A DNA stretch of 64,000 nt. Source: Helianthus annuus. Lineage: Eukaryota; Streptophyta; Magnoliopsida; Asterales; Asteraceae. Shown here piece by piece: positions 17,681 to 29,879 of the stretch. Made by a program: the position numbers and the translations under genes. The first letter of the stretch is position 1. Every line of letters starts with the position of its first letter. The notes under the pieces were generated by a model. That model did no database searches. It was not told the DNA's origin and saw nothing but the letters and a program-made list of their open reading frames with translations. The DNA is taken from positions 13,814,611 through 13,878,610 of the forward strand of contig NC_035433.2 of NCBI RefSeq assembly GCF_002127325.2. Direction: 5' to 3'.

Positions 17681-18014
17681 TGTTAGGCCCTATAGGTTTA
17701 TGGATTAGTAGATTAATTGCTAAATGGATCAAGTTCTAGATGGTGGGTATTAGAGTGGGCTTAAGGGAATTATGGGCCTAGGGTTTAGGGGGAAACCCTC
17801 CCTATAAATAGTTGATGGAAATTAGGGGTTATGGTTGGTTCATTTGGTTTTGAAACTTGTATTAGACAAACAAGATTTGTATGCAAGTTTAAGCCTTTGA
17901 ATATCAAATCTTCATCTTTGTGTTCTTGATTTCTTGATCATCATCAAGTTTGGATCCACCCATCCTTGGTGATTGTTTGATATCGTTGTTTGATCCGGAT
18001 TTTCGGGACTTACA
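17681..18014 (+). repeat. LTR of the copia-like element (334 bp)
   Basis: It starts TGTTAG right after the polypurine tract and ends CTTACA, imperfect inverted termini as in many copia LTRs. It contains TATAAATA at 17813-17820. The end is inferred from the terminal CA because no second LTR is available. Confidence 0.65.
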
Positions 18015-19575
18015 ATTTCACAAGGTTTCGATTCCGTATGAGAAAGATATGCTAACATTCGTATGTGAGGGGTTAAAAGCGTCAACGTTGAAATTCATGA
18101 CTTTTCGGTGATCGTATAACTAACCGGGGACTTAACGAAGTTGGTTTATGACTTGGAGTCCTTAAAAGTCAAGTTAGAGGGTGAAAAGTGCAATAAATCA
18201 TGTTAAAACCACTATTAGAAGGACCAGGGACTAAATTGCAATTCTGTCAAACTTGGTGACCGGATTGGGGAGCCATACCGGCCGCGTAGACCTTATGTAG
18301 GTCTTACGCGGGCCGCCTGAGACTGCCAGCGACAGAAAATGCATGGTAGATGCCAGTTCTGCCTGTTTAACCGACTTATATGCATGAAACTGATACTAGG
18401 GGCTGGGCAAATGGGATTTCATGCAATAGGGACAGCTGTGATCATCTGGTAGCAACAATAGGGACATTTGGGATGATCTTGTTGCATCAAAGTCACTATA
18501 TAAGAAGTTCTTGTTCTCAAGTTCAAATGCTCACTTTCAAAAACCATTCTAACTTAACTTCTGGAGTCTCCTGGAGCTCAAGAGCATTCCCTAAGGATTA
18601 TTAGTTGTGCTAAGATCTTCAGTAAGCATCCTTAACCTCTCTTAATCGTATTTTATTAGTTTAATGGCCTAAAGTCAAAACTGTCGTAATTAAGGTTTGA
18701 CTTAGTGATTAATCACTAATGGTCCAGTCAATTCTCGAATTGAAAGTAGCTATGAGTTGGTAATTATGTGGGTAATAAACCCTTAAAAGGGCACCCTCTG
18801 ATTCCCACTCTAACTTGGTCAATTGTCGGGTCAAACTTGATTATAAAAAGTCAACAGAAAGCTAATTTACAAATAAACACTTAATTAACAATGTAGAAGC
18901 CATGCAACCTGTTTTATCAGTCATATAACTTGGTAATTAATGTAAGAACATGTCTAAACATGTTCAACCCGACAATTTTTAGTTTAGGCTCGGTTCGGAA
19001 CCGAAATTCGTAAAAGTAGACTTTTGCTTTAACTTTCAGTTCTGACCCAATGTAGCATATTTTAGAAATGCCTTAGAGCTCTATTAGGACCAGGTTATAG
19101 GTTAGTGTAACCCTCTGAGGTTATACAACTTGGTTCCTTAGTTATCCGATTCATTTGCATGTTTCCGTTATATGCCTAAATATTGACCATTATACCCTTT
19201 TGACCTAAAAACAAGATTTTTGCAAATGTGAGAGGACAAAAACCTTTGTTACTGATTTATAAACTTGCCCTAAAAATTTGACATCAGTTTGAGGTCTAGA
19301 ATAGGAGTTATGCTCAATAGCGTAAATGGAAAGCTTTTTATCAATTAAACGGCGTTATTAGCATATAGCTTATCTAAACCCAAATTTTGACACCAATCTT
19401 TTTACCCACTAATGTAATATAATATTTTGGGATTTTTGAAGATTTTTATTTATTTTTAAGCTAAGCATAACATAGGGTTCTAGCTTTAATTCGGTAATTG
19501 TCGGTTATACCCTTTTCCTGCATAAAATGAGTTTTACATAACATTTTGATACCAAACCTTTTGCCACTGATTTTC
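18015..19575 (+). repeat. Ty3/gypsy LTR, first part (continues at 26913 and 36096)
   Basis: No gene is present. A GC-rich hairpin lies at ~18280-18316 (GGCCGCGTAGACC facing GGTCTTACGCGGGCC), a TATA box at 18497-18504, and hairpins at 18672-18790 that include an 18 bp perfect palindrome TTAGTGATTAATCACTAA at 18702-18719. The order matches the LTR at 4608-8384. It is interrupted at 19576 by a minus LINE. The LTR end is at 37576 (..GGTGTGACA); the start is not seen. Confidence 0.6.
18497..18504 (+). promoter_or_regulatory. LTR TATA box
   Basis: TATATAAG lies ~200 bp after the GC hairpin and ~170 bp before the hairpin cluster, the position expected for the LTR core promoter. Confidence 0.5.
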
Positions 19576-20916
19576 TTTTTTTTTTTGGGTAAAGGGTTAC
19601 CCCGGTGAATTTTATAAAACACAATAAGCACAATAGTGCAACTGAAATGTTACACCCCTTCTAGACTTGACATGCCAAGCCTAGAGAAAAAGAAAACAAC
19701 CAAAAAGAACAACCAAACAACGACTTAACAGACACAGCCCGACCCCGCCTAAACAACCCAAACAAACACGCAAAAACTAACTAGCCAGGATCAATATCCA
19801 AGTTACTGCTAGGAATGTTCCACTTCCGAAGGAGATTCCTATTCGCAAATCCCTGTTTGAATTTGAAGGTTATGAGCCGCATACGAACAGTTTTAATGAT
19901 CTCCTGAGATAAGACTATTGCTGTACGTTGATTCCGAGTGAAGAGCCTGGAGTTCCGTTCTTGCCACACGAAGTAGGAAGCCGCTGCAACCACCAATCGG
20001 CTCACAACATTGACCGGTTGACTAGTGGAGTTTTGATCCATCCAATTCATTATATCATCCCAACGGTAATTAACATCGCCCATATTCGCCAATTCCCTAA
20101 TACCAACCCAAACCTCCTTAGAATACGAACATTCAAAAAATAGATGATCCCTCGAGTCCCGGTAACGATGACATAAAGGGCAACACATGAGATTCAGGTT
20201 TGTAACACTACCCGCCTCCCAAATGGACATTCTATCCTGAGTTTTCAACTTATTTCTAATGACCATCCACAAATGAAACGAGTGCCTTGGGATGCATTGT
20301 TTAAACCAAACCATATTTATCCAAGAAATGACATTCTCACGATACCGAATATTGTTCCAGACCTCCCACGAAGAGAAGTGACAAGCTTTTCCTTCAGAAT
20401 TAATCCAAATCAGCCGATCCTGCATGTCATGAAGAACCGGAGCATGAAGATTGATTAGAACTGGGAAAAGATCATACCAAGCAACCGGCCACCTCCAATT
20501 GCCACTAGAGTCAACCAAATCCGCAACTGAAGATTGCAGGTTGAAACCTGCATTTGCAATGGATCTCGGACTAATATGATTACGAAGAGGACAAGCACTG
20601 CACCAAGAATCACTCCAAACATTTGTATTAGCACCATTACCGATAGACTTCCACAAAAATGGACGGATTAGGTCACGCAAAGCAAGAATTTTCCGCCACC
20701 CCCATGTCATACGACCACGACAAGGAATCTCCCAAAAACTTCTCCCTTTGAGCTTATAGATATGAATCCATTGCACCCAAAGAGAATTTCTGTTCACTAA
20801 GATACTCCAAATATGATTCGAAACAAGAGCTTTGTTAACATCAGCAATGCATCGAACTCCTAACCCCCCTTCATTCTTAGGAAGACACACTATCTTCCAA
20901 GCAACCTTGGCCTTGA

Positions 20917-23295
20917 CATTCAGTGATTCCGAAATCTCCTACCCCGTCGACGGTAAGTGATTATCGTCCGATTGCTTGCTGTAATGTGCTATACAAATGT
21001 ATCAGTAAAATCGTTGCCGATAGGATTAAAGGGGCGCTAAATGATATTGTTAGTATAAATCAATCAGCTTTTGTTCCAGGTAGGCGAATTTCGGATAATA
21101 TTCTATTGACGCAAGAGCTAATGCATAATTATCATCGAAATGTGGGTCCTCCTAGGTGTGCTTTTAAAGTAGATATTCAGAAAGCCTATGACACGGTTGA
21201 CTGGGATTTTCTGAAAAGTGCTTTGCTTGGTTTTGGGTTTAATGAGAAGATGGTTGCGTGGATTATGGTGTGTGTTTCGACTGCATCTTTTTCTATGTGT
21301 GTGAACGGATCTGTGCATGGTTTCTTTCCTGGAAAACGAGGCTTACGGCAAGGGGATCCAATCTCCCCTTATCTATTTACCCTAGTTATGGAGGTTTTGA
21401 CGGCTATTCTTCACCATGCGGTTCGTATTGATTCGTCTTTCAAGTTTCACAATAAATGTGAAAAACAGCAGATTATTAATCTTTGTTTTGCGGATGATCT
21501 TTTCCTTTTTGCGAGAGGAGAAGTTAATTCGGCCAGGTGTATAATGTCTTCTCTTTCTAAGTTTACAAAGATGTCGGGTTTACAGCCGAGCAACCAAAAG
21601 AGTACGATATTCTTTTGTAATGTCAATGGCCATGTTAAGAATACAATTTTGGATCTTATGCCTTTTGTTGAAGGTAAGTTGCCGGTTAAATATTTGGGAG
21701 TGCCCTTGATTTCTTCTAGGCTTGGGTATAGCGACTGTCGAGTGCTTGTGGATAGGCTTCGAAAGCGTATAACTCATTGGAGGAATAAGTTGCTTTCGTT
21801 TGCGGGTAGGCTGCAGCTTATTACTTCTGTTCTCTCAGCTATGCATATTTATTGGTCATCTGTATTTATGTTGCCGACTCGAATTGTCCTTGAGCTTGAA
21901 GCTTGTATGCGGAACTTCCTTTGGTCTCAAGAAAGCTCATATTCTAAAGGTAAATCTAAAGTTTCTTGGAAGACCGTTTGTACGCCGAAGTATGAAGGAG
22001 GATTGGGTATTAGACGTATCGGGGATATGAACAAGGCTCTTATGGCTTATCATGCTTGGAGTATTGTCTCTAAAAGGGAGTCTTTATGGGTGGATTGGGT
22101 GCATAGTTACAGGTTGAGAGGCAAGAGCTTCTGGATATGCAAAACTCCAGCTAATTGTTGTTGGTCTTGGAGGAAGCTTGTGCAATTGCGGCCTCTAATT
22201 AGGAATCATTTATGGTCGGAGTTAGGTAATGGCGAGAACACTTCGGCTTGGTATGATTATTGGAGTGATATAGGGCCGCTTGGGGATTTTATTTCGCCAA
22301 GGTCTATTACCGATGCTGATTTTAGACTAGATGATTATGTGGCTAACGTCTACTCGAATGGTTCTTGGGCGTGGCCTTTGGCTTGGAGAGATATTTTTCC
22401 GGTTCTCATTCAGTTGGACCAAGTTCAGTTAACCCCAATGAAACAAGATAGATTGTTGTGGAGAGATGGTAGCGACATAATGGAGTTTTCCTCTTCCTGT
22501 GTGTGGCACTCGTTTCGGTACACGGCTCCGGAAGTGAATTGGTGCAGGATTGTTTGGTTTGCACAGTCTATTCCCCGACATGGCTTTTTGATGTGGTTGG
22601 TCCTTAAAGGTAAACTTTTGACTCAAGATAAAATTCTTAAGTGGGATATTTTGCGGAGGAATAACATGAATATGATGTGTTGCATGTTGTGCTACCAGAA
22701 TTATGATTCACATCCGCATTTGTTTTTTGAATGCAAGTATTCGGCTCAGGTTTGGTATAATATTCGAAACAAGGTAAACATGGGGGATGTTAGTTCCAAA
22801 TGGCAAGAGATTGTGGACTGGCTGTTGGCTCGGGCTCGGTCTAAATTGGCTAGGAATTATATAGCCAAAATTCTGGTTGCGGCTGCGGTGTACTTTATTT
22901 GGCAAGAAAGAAATGCTAGAACTTTTAAGAATCAGTTGAGGCCTCCGGAGAAACTTAGTGAGATTATTTTAAATACGGTTCGATACAAGCTGATGGGAGC
23001 TAAATTAAGGGATACCTCAAATGTGAGAAGACTTCTTGAAGAGTGGGAGATTCGTGGGAAGCATGATGAAGATGATGGCGGCTGAGTTTTTGTCATGTTT
23101 TCGTTCTAGATTTTAGTCTAGTGGTGTTTTCGGTGTAGTTTTGTGTTGGATTGTTTCTTGTTTTTTCCTTGTTCTACTTTCATGGGGCATGTCTCATGAT
23201 TGAACTAGTGTAGGCATTCTACACTACTTGTTTTTTTGGTTTGTGAATATATAGAATCACCGGGGTAACCCTTTACCCAAAAAAAAAAAAAAAAA
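20917..23295 (+). mobile_element. 5'-truncated LINE nested in the minus LINE
   Basis: It begins inside the RT domain at ~20920 and ends with tail hairpin 23259-23278 and A17. It is the same subfamily as the LINE at 1-3184 (MCCMLC, CKYSAQVW) and its ORF2 end (..EDDGG) and UTR are the closest here to the half-LINE 3' region. The flanks (..cattcagt and gatccgtcac..) do not form a TSD. Confidence 0.92.
20923..23085 (+). CDS. LINE ORF2 C-terminal 720 codons (RT, zf-RVT), no start
   Basis: The frame is open from the truncation point to TGA at 23083-23085. It starts in the RT (PKSPTPSTVSDYRPIACCN) and keeps FVPGRRISDNILLTQE, RQGDPISPYLF and the catalytic FADD at 21487-21498, then zf-RVT with CCMLC and HPHLFFEC. 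There is no lesion in 2.16 kb, so the insertion is recent. It lacks endonuclease and cannot be a full LINE protein; the first ATG is fortuitous. Confidence 0.9.
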   Translation: MIPKSPTPSTVSDYRPIACCNVLYKCISKIVADRIKGALNDIVSINQSAFVPGRRISDNILLTQELMHNYHRNVGPPRCAFKVDIQKAYDTVDWDFLKSALLGFGFNEKMVAWIMVCVSTASFSMCVNGSVHGFFPGKRGLRQGDPISPYLFTLVMEVLTAILHHAVRIDSSFKFHNKCEKQQIINLCFADDLFLFARGEVNSARCIMSSLSKFTKMSGLQPSNQKSTIFFCNVNGHVKNTILDLMPFVEGKLPVKYLGVPLISSRLGYSDCRVLVDRLRKRITHWRNKLLSFAGRLQLITSVLSAMHIYWSSVFMLPTRIVLELEACMRNFLWSQESSYSKGKSKVSWKTVCTPKYEGGLGIRRIGDMNKALMAYHAWSIVSKRESLWVDWVHSYRLRGKSFWICKTPANCCWSWRKLVQLRPLIRNHLWSELGNGENTSAWYDYWSDIGPLGDFISPRSITDADFRLDDYVANVYSNGSWAWPLAWRDIFPVLIQLDQVQLTPMKQDRLLWRDGSDIMEFSSSCVWHSFRYTAPEVNWCRIVWFAQSIPRHGFLMWLVLKGKLLTQDKILKWDILRRNNMNMMCCMLCYQNYDSHPHLFFECKYSAQVWYNIRNKVNMGDVSSKWQEIVDWLLARARSKLARNYIAKILVAAAVYFIWQERNARTFKNQLRPPEKLSEIILNTVRYKLMGAKLRDTSNVRRLLEEWEIRGKHDEDDGG

Positions 23296-25769
23296 GATCC
23301 GTCACAATTTTAGCTGGCAGTAAGAAGACTATGGCCCAATAGATGTGCATAGCAGAAAGAACCGAGTTAACTAACTGTAATCTACCTGCAAAGGACAAAG
23401 ATCTCGTCATCCAATTATCAATCTTCTTGTCCATTCTCTCAACCAGAATTTTACAATCCTTATAAGAAAGTTTAGACGATATTACAGGAACTCCCAGGTA
23501 GCGAACAGGCAGCGAACCCTCTCGAAACGGCAAAACATGAAGAATTTCCTGCTTAGCCGATTGAGGAACATTGCCAAAAAACACCGTGCACTTCGGAATA
23601 CTAGGAACAAGACCCGAAAGGTTCGAGAACTGCTGGAGAGTGTCCGTAACCACTTTGACCGAAGCAACATCACCATTCACAAAGATGAATAGGTCGTCCG
23701 CGAACGAGACATTAATAATCTTTTGTTTTTTACAGTGAAGATGGTATCTGAAAGCAGTACTATTTCTAGCTGCATCTTTTAGGAGAAGCGATAAAACCTC
23801 CATCACCAAAGTAAACAAATAGGGGGATATCGGGTCACCCTGTCTCAACCCTCTTTTACCTCTGAAATACCCAAAAAGATTACCATTGATGCTTAACGAG
23901 TAGGACACCGTAGTAACGCAAACCATGATCCAATTCACCATCTTCTGGTGGAAACCAAAAGCATGCAGAATACTTTCAAGAAAAGACCAGCTTACCGTGT
24001 CATAGGCCTTCTGAATATCAATCTTCAATGCACACCTCGCTGGGCCAATCCGCAAATGATAGTTGTGCATTAATTCCTGAGTAAGAAGGATATTGTCTGA
24101 AATTTTCCTACCCGGAACAAAAGCCGACTGGTTAATGTCGACTAGAACGCCCAAACTTCCTTTAATTCTATCAGTTAAAATTTTGCTGATGCATTTATAA
24201 ATGACATTGCAACACGAAATCGGCCGGTAATCAACCACAGAGTTAGGGGTAGGGACTTTCAGGACAAGAGCAATTATCGTATGGTTAATTTGCTGCAATA
24301 ACTTACCATTCTCAAAGAACTCCAAGATGGCTTTAGTAACCTCATCCCCCACAATTTCCCAAGAGTTTTTAAAAAACGCCGAAGTGTAACCATCCAGACC
24401 CGGAGCCTTATTTTCACCAATAGAGAACATAGCATTTTTAACCTCGTCACGAGTTACTTGGCGAACCATATTACTAGCCGCAACTTGATATAGAACATTA
24501 GGGAAGGCAACATTACTAGGCAATGAATCCACCTGATCCTCCATACCCAAGAACTCCGAATGATGAGAGACCAGAACCCCATACACACTATCACCAATAA
24601 ATTAGGTTCCATGCACATCTTGAATGCTATGGATCTTTGAACAAGCGTGCCTCATTTTGACACAATTATGGAAATATTTTGTGTTCGAATCACCCGCAGC
24701 CAACCAATCCGCTTTAGCTTTCTGTTTGAGGAAACATTCTTCATCATATGAAGCGGCTTGAAATTCTTGAAGACATCTAGATTCAGAATCTCTAAGAGTC
24801 GTATCCGATGGATTAGCATCAATAGCCATATGAATATCATCCAGCTTAGATCTCAACAACTTGACACGTTCATGCAAGTTACCTTGCTTGAAAAGAAGAC
24901 GTCTCAACGGGGGCTTCAAGAAAGAAAGCTTCTTGACAACCGAAAACATAGTCACCCCTTGCACCTCCTTAGCCCATGCGTCCGAAACACAGTTCACAAA
25001 ACCCTCCTTCTTCACGAAGAAATTGGCAAATTTAAAAGGTTTCGGCCTATTATGCTTTATCGTATGGAAAGTAACAATACAAGGCGTGTGGTCAGAAACT
25101 CGGAACGGGTGAAATAACACAAAGGCATCTGGATAAGCATCTAAGAACTGAATGTTGCCCAATACACGATCGATCTTCTTTAGAATACCCACACCCTGCT
25201 TTGGTTTTTGGTTCCAAGTATATTGCATCCCATGACTTTTGAGATCCATCAACTCCGTTTGCTGAATACACTGGGAAAATTCTCTCATACCGATTGTGAG
25301 GGAAGAGGACCCAGCAAAACAATCATCCAACGAAAGCGCTGAGTTGAAATCCCCCAACACCATCCACGGCCTATCCTTAACAAACATCTTATGTATATTT
25401 AAGTTCTCCCAAAGATCCCTTCTAGCTTGATAATTATTTTCAGCATAGACAAACGAGCAGAAAAAACTTTTATTATCAGATTTCGAACAAAGTTGCACGT
25501 GCATAACCTGGTCCGTTTGAGATATAACCATAAGATCCACCATATTATTGTTCCAACCTACTATAATTCTAGTGCCCCTAGAACAACAGGAACCATTTGA
25601 CGTCCAATCCCACACCCGAAAGACATTCTTGCACACCCTATCAAGATTAGACATAGAAACATGTGATTCCAATATAGCACAAACCTGCAGCCGCTTCTCA
25701 GAGATGAGTGACCGAACCTCTCTTTGTTTCAGGGGAAGGTTCAATCCCCTTATGTTCCAAACCGCTAAG

Positions 25770-26912
25770 CTATCCATTAAAACCCACTTGACCGGGAGTG
25801 CTTGCCCCCTCAGAATGTTTTCCATTTGTATTAGCGTCCATAAAATCTGAAATTTCCGTTTGAAGTTGTTCTATGACCCCATCATCTTTTTTAGAAGAAG
25901 TATCCAAGTTACCCGATGAAGAACCTCTCATACCCACATCACCATCTAATATCTGGTCATTTGAATGAGCTGAAAAGGAGTTCTTTAAATTCAGATTGCT
26001 CTTAATGGCTGTACCGCTACCTTGATTCTTGTTTCCTCCTCCATCATCGTGCTTCGTCCCCGAGGAACTCGGCTTAGAGTGATCAGCCTTTTGTCTATAG
26101 ATAAATTTTGCTTTCGGTTTCTTTTGTGGAAATCCATATTTCGTGGTTTTCCTCGTATCTGTCACAAAACCCTCATCGTCCATAGTCACCTGCTTAGTTT
26201 TAACATTAGGGGCCTTTGGGCATGTAGCATTACTATGACCGAACAAACAGCACTCCGAACACCTTTGGGGCTTCCATTCATATTCAACCTTAACTTTTTC
26301 AGTAACATAACCCTCCTCGTCCAGCTTAGGGATAGCGACAACTATATGATCTTTTAACTCATTATCAGCCGATATCTCAATCATTGCACGAGCAAAACTA
26401 GTTCTACCCCAGTTCTCCATGCACATATCAGCAGTATAACTATCCAATCTTTTAGGAACCCCAACCTTGGACGCCAACAGGCTCAAACCATCATCTGTAT
26501 AAACTGCAATTGGCACATTGTGAAACTTGACCCACACAGGAACCGTTTTAATCCCCTCCTTCCTAAGAATCACCGAAGGTGACCAAACATTAAGAAACAA
26601 CGGATTTTTCCTGATTAACCAAGGACCCCCCTCAAGAACTTTAGACATACCCTCAGCCGAATCAAATTTAAAAAAGAAAAAACCATTAGAATTCATCATA
26701 AGCCTCGAGAACCCATATTTGGCCCAAACGTTTTTAGCATAGTACTCAACTACCGGGAAAGGCAGCCTACTACCCAAGAAATAACCATACAAAACATTAG
26801 TGAAACGTTCTTGAACTTTACGAACAGCCTCCTTAGGGATTACTACATCCGCATCCTCCAATACCTCTTGAGTCTCCATGTGCCTGAAGTTAACTTCTCT
26901 TTTTCGGTTATG
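25770..26912 (-). pseudogene. LINE ORF1, N-terminally truncated
   Basis: This ORF1 of the minus LINE is homologous to the ORF1 at 46870-48339 from KREVNF onwards; the first ~120 residues are missing through 5' truncation. The DUF4283-like domain (LGSRLPFPVVEYYAKNVWAK, SNGFFFFKF, WVKFHNVPIAVYTDDGLS, WGRTSFARAM) and the knuckle CSECCLFGHSNATC are intact. It ends ..GQVGFNG, the stop overlapping the ORF2 ATG. There is no internal stop. Confidence 0.88.
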
Positions 26913-27112
26913 CAAAGTGGACGATTTCAGCTTTTTAGCATAAGTGACGATTTTATATGATAAATAAAATATTTTAAGCCTTCTGGAATGATAAAAATAT
27001 CAGCTTTTCTTATAAAACCCGGAAATCGCTTAAAACCGCCTTTTTACGCATTTTAAACGCGTTTTAAACTGCTGTTTTAAGCAAATTTTTATAATTAAAT
27101 AGTAAGTAAAAG
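26913..27112 (+). repeat. Ty3/gypsy LTR, middle part
   Basis: A 200 bp AT-rich remnant lies between the minus LINE and the gypsy element at 27118. It continues at 36096 after the TTTTA duplication. No gene. Confidence 0.5.
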
Positions 27113-27117
27113 TTTTA
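27113..27117. repeat. 5 bp TSD (TTTTA) of the gypsy element; partner 36091-36095
   Basis: TTTTA stands directly before TGTGACAAAC and directly after GGTGTGACA at 36090. Five bases is the normal Ty3/gypsy TSD, and it defines both ends of the element. Confidence 0.9.
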
Positions 27118-29371
27118 TGTGACAAACCTCAAAATTCCATGTATTCCTTACAATTTATTAATGATAATTAAAGTGCTTGACGACTATGTGGAATTACTTA
27201 ACTGCTCTCTGATTACTGTGTTATACTTACATGTACTTGTTAACATGCTAATAATGTACAGAAAAGTCATTAAATAGTCCGTTATGTCTTCCTGAGTGTT
27301 GAAAATTAAAAACGTTACAAAAATATATATGTATGACACTTTACGGATTAATTAAGCACTTTAACGGAACAACACCAAACCGAACAACCGGACTTTACCC
27401 GGAACACAAAAATATTGTCAACCACATTATTCTTATTTTTCTGAGCTAGTTAGGGTCCCCGAACACCCTAACACACTATATAATTAATAACACACCTTAA
27501 TACACTAACTAAATATTTGAAATCCAACTAAACTAGTAACCTTGCCATTGAAACCCAACCCTATACCCCCCCATCTTACGATCACATGGGTGGTGTCCCA
27601 CCACTTGATCTTCTTGATTAGTTTAGTGGATTTGTATGTACATATGGGGACATTAGACCTAAGGGGTAAAAGGGTGTTGGGTGATTTCTTATTTAACCAC
27701 TAGACCCTCACACATTATCATCATTCAACCCTCAACAACACACCAAAGCTGTCCCTCTCTTCTCTTGTTCAGCCGAAACCAAGCACACCCACCATCACCA
27801 CCTTCAAGTCTTCCTTCAAGCATTCTACATACATCCAAAGGTGCTACGGGTCATACAACGAAGCTTGGTGCTCTCGGAAGTGGAAGGACCTTCTCCATTC
27901 GCTATTAACCATCACTTTTCTACTCTCGAACTTCCCTAGCCTTGAGCTAGTGGTAAGAACTTAGATCCATTCATTCTTCATGTTATTTAAGTGGTTAATA
28001 GTTGTTTGATGGTGAAAATCCATGAACACTAAAGAGCCATGAACAAAGTCTTGCATATAAACTAACTTGTAATGAAATATTGATGAAACATAATGAAGTG
28101 ATGATAAACTGAAGTTGTCTTGATTATGTTACTGATTTACTTGCTGATCTACTTGTAATATTGATGTTTGATGTTGTTGTGATCACTAAACATGTTAACG
28201 GAATCAATCGAACACAAGTTAAAAAGATAAAAGCTGAAACAGTAGGTTGTTTGGTTTTTACAGCCAACTTCAGTTGGCTGTAACCAGACCGTAACTTAAT
28301 GAAAAATGTATTTTCTGAAGTCTAGATTTATGTATTATGAAATACAGTTCTAATGGCACTAGAATCATAATTTTTGGACTTCGTTTACTATATCTAAAGA
28401 CCCGATTTGTAACAGCAGCTAAAGCTGAGTTTTTACAGCAGTAAATGGGTGTTATATTTTTAGTCATAACTTGAAACCTGGGTAGAATTAGATCATGAAA
28501 CTGGTACTGTAGATGGACATTGATGTCGTAGTAATTGTCCCATTGGAATTTCGTCAATCCGACTTACAATGGATTTTTAATGAATTATTCCGTAGACTGT
28601 AGTCAGAAAAAGATAAATCTGAGTGCAGTCCGGAAAATGATTTTTAATAAAATATTAGTGATGAATTAGATCCCGAGATTTTTACACAATAATATTTGGA
28701 TCATTTAGCACCTTCTGTAAAAAGTTAAGAATTTTTGAAATGAGATAACTATTTTATTAAAATGCTCGAAAACAGCCCAGTTTCGGATAATTAAGTTGAA
28801 ATGACATAAGTAGTAATTTGCGTGTCTAAATGTCGAGTATGTTATCTGTGAATGATCTAACATGTTATGTGTCAATAAAAGTGTTATGTGCAATGTCGTA
28901 TGTTTATTTGTGAACGAGAATAGGTGGGGAGTTTATATGGGCATAAGTTGTTAAAGTAATGCATGTTATGTGATATATACGTGTAGGAACTTTGTGCTCT
29001 GTTTGAAAACCACTAAATGACTAACTGGTAATCATATTAGGACGTGACTGACTGACCTTGACTGTTAGCTATATTTGAGAATCTAACCGACCAAACCGAG
29101 GTGAGTTCACACACTTTCTAAGGCATGGGATTCCCGGTGGTTTGGGAATGGGTTAAAGAATTAAAACGGAATCTACATATCTTACTTAGGTAGGATATGT
29201 ACGGCCATCCTCCTTGGGTAGGATGCCAATATTAATCCTGCGTATTCTCTTTGGGAGAACTACGTACGTTCGTCCTCCTTGGGTAGGACAACAACCTTAA
29301 AACTTACTAGACAAAACTCTATCATAAGTCCCTCATTTTATATCGACTTAATCGCCGAGGCCGATGGCGAG
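27118..29371 (+). repeat. 5' LTR, truncated at its 3' end
   Basis: It aligns with 33171-35407 of the 3' LTR with scattered differences and small indels. It ends at '..gatggcgag', where the 3' LTR continues for another 683 bp. The junction jumps into gag. Short frames inside (e.g. at 27681, repeated at 33734) are LTR sequence, not genes. Confidence 0.9.
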
Positions 29372-29850
29372 ATGCCGCAAGTGCCAACGGCACCACAGCG
29401 GGTCATGTGCGGAATCGTGTTGTCATCGGTGCAAGAAGTTGGGATATATGGCTAGAGACTGTAGGAGCCCATATCCGGCAAACCGGAACCAACGGCAACA
29501 CCAGCAGGTAATGAGAGATGTTACCAGTGCGGTGCTGAGAGTCACTTCAAGAGGAACTGTCCGCTGATGAGACAGAATCGTGACAACAGCGACAACCAGG
29601 GCAACATGAACAATAACGGAGACAATAAGGATAACCGCAGGACTGGTAAGCATGAGTTCCTGAATGGACAAGAGGAAGAAGGAAACAACCCCAACGCTGT
29701 GGCGGGTAAGTTCCTACCAGACAATTTCTTTGTTTCTATTTTAGTTAATTCGGGTACAGATGTTAGATATGTGTTCCTAAGAGTTATTCAGGTGCTTAAG
29801 CGTACCCCATTATCCTTAAAACACCAAACATGTTGTAGAACTAGCTAATG
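29372..29850 (+). pseudogene. gag C-terminus and protease remnant
   Basis: Only the end of gag remains: two CCHC knuckles (HHSGSCAESCCHRCKKLGYM.. and CYQCGAESHFKRNC in a shifted frame), an Asn-rich linker and the start of protease. The protease active-site triplet D-S/T-G reads N-S-G (ILVNSGTD), so the catalytic Asp codon is lost. A frameshift occurs near 29835 before the pol frame. Confidence 0.75.
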
Positions 29851-29879
29851 GTGAAAGTCTTAAGGGCACACACGCAGTT

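Larger units (their letters stand above)
16244..18014 (+). mobile_element. Copia-like (or large non-autonomous) LTR element, 3' part
   Basis: A polypurine tract AGGGGGAGAT (17671-17680) sits directly before an LTR starting TGTTAGGCCC, and an accessory ORF lies upstream. No gag, RT or integrase is visible between the half-LINE tail and the LTR, so either pol is missing (LARD-like) or it lies on the far side of a rearrangement. The 5' LTR is not in the window. Confidence 0.5.
19781..25777 (-). pseudogene. LINE ORF2, one nonsense codon and a LINE insertion
   Basis: ORF2 starts at ATG 25777-25775, overlapping the ORF1 stop. The endonuclease comes first (MDSLAVWNIRGLN, AILESHV with the catalytic Glu, FRVSDHTPCIV). 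TAA at 24604-24602 breaks it shortly before the RT. The RT is open through the YRPISCCN, RQGDPISPYLF and FADD motifs to 23297. Here the plus LINE interrupts, and the frame resumes at ~20916 (VKAKVAWKIVCLPKNEGG) with zf-RVT, ending ..DIDPG at 19781. About 15 codons expected between LPAKIVTD and VKAKVAWK are absent, so the insertion removed a few dozen bases. Apart from these two lesions the frame is open. Confidence 0.9.
19576..26912 (-). mobile_element. L1-type LINE (minus), 5'-truncated in ORF1, split by a plus LINE
   Basis: The tail hairpin complement is at 19587-19606 with T11 at 19576-19586. Body homology runs to ~26912, where ORF1 is cut off before the DUF4283-like domain. The plus LINE at 20917-23295 sits inside ORF2. 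Without it the element is ~5.0 kb. It lies inside the gypsy LTR whose parts are 18015-19575, 26913-27112 and 36096-37576. No clear TSD was found. Confidence 0.9.

Noticed and set aside
27681..27908. 75-codon frame (MISYLTTRPSH..) repeated at 33734
   Set aside because: It recurs only because both are LTR copies; low complexity, no domain, and it sits in the LTR transcriptional region.
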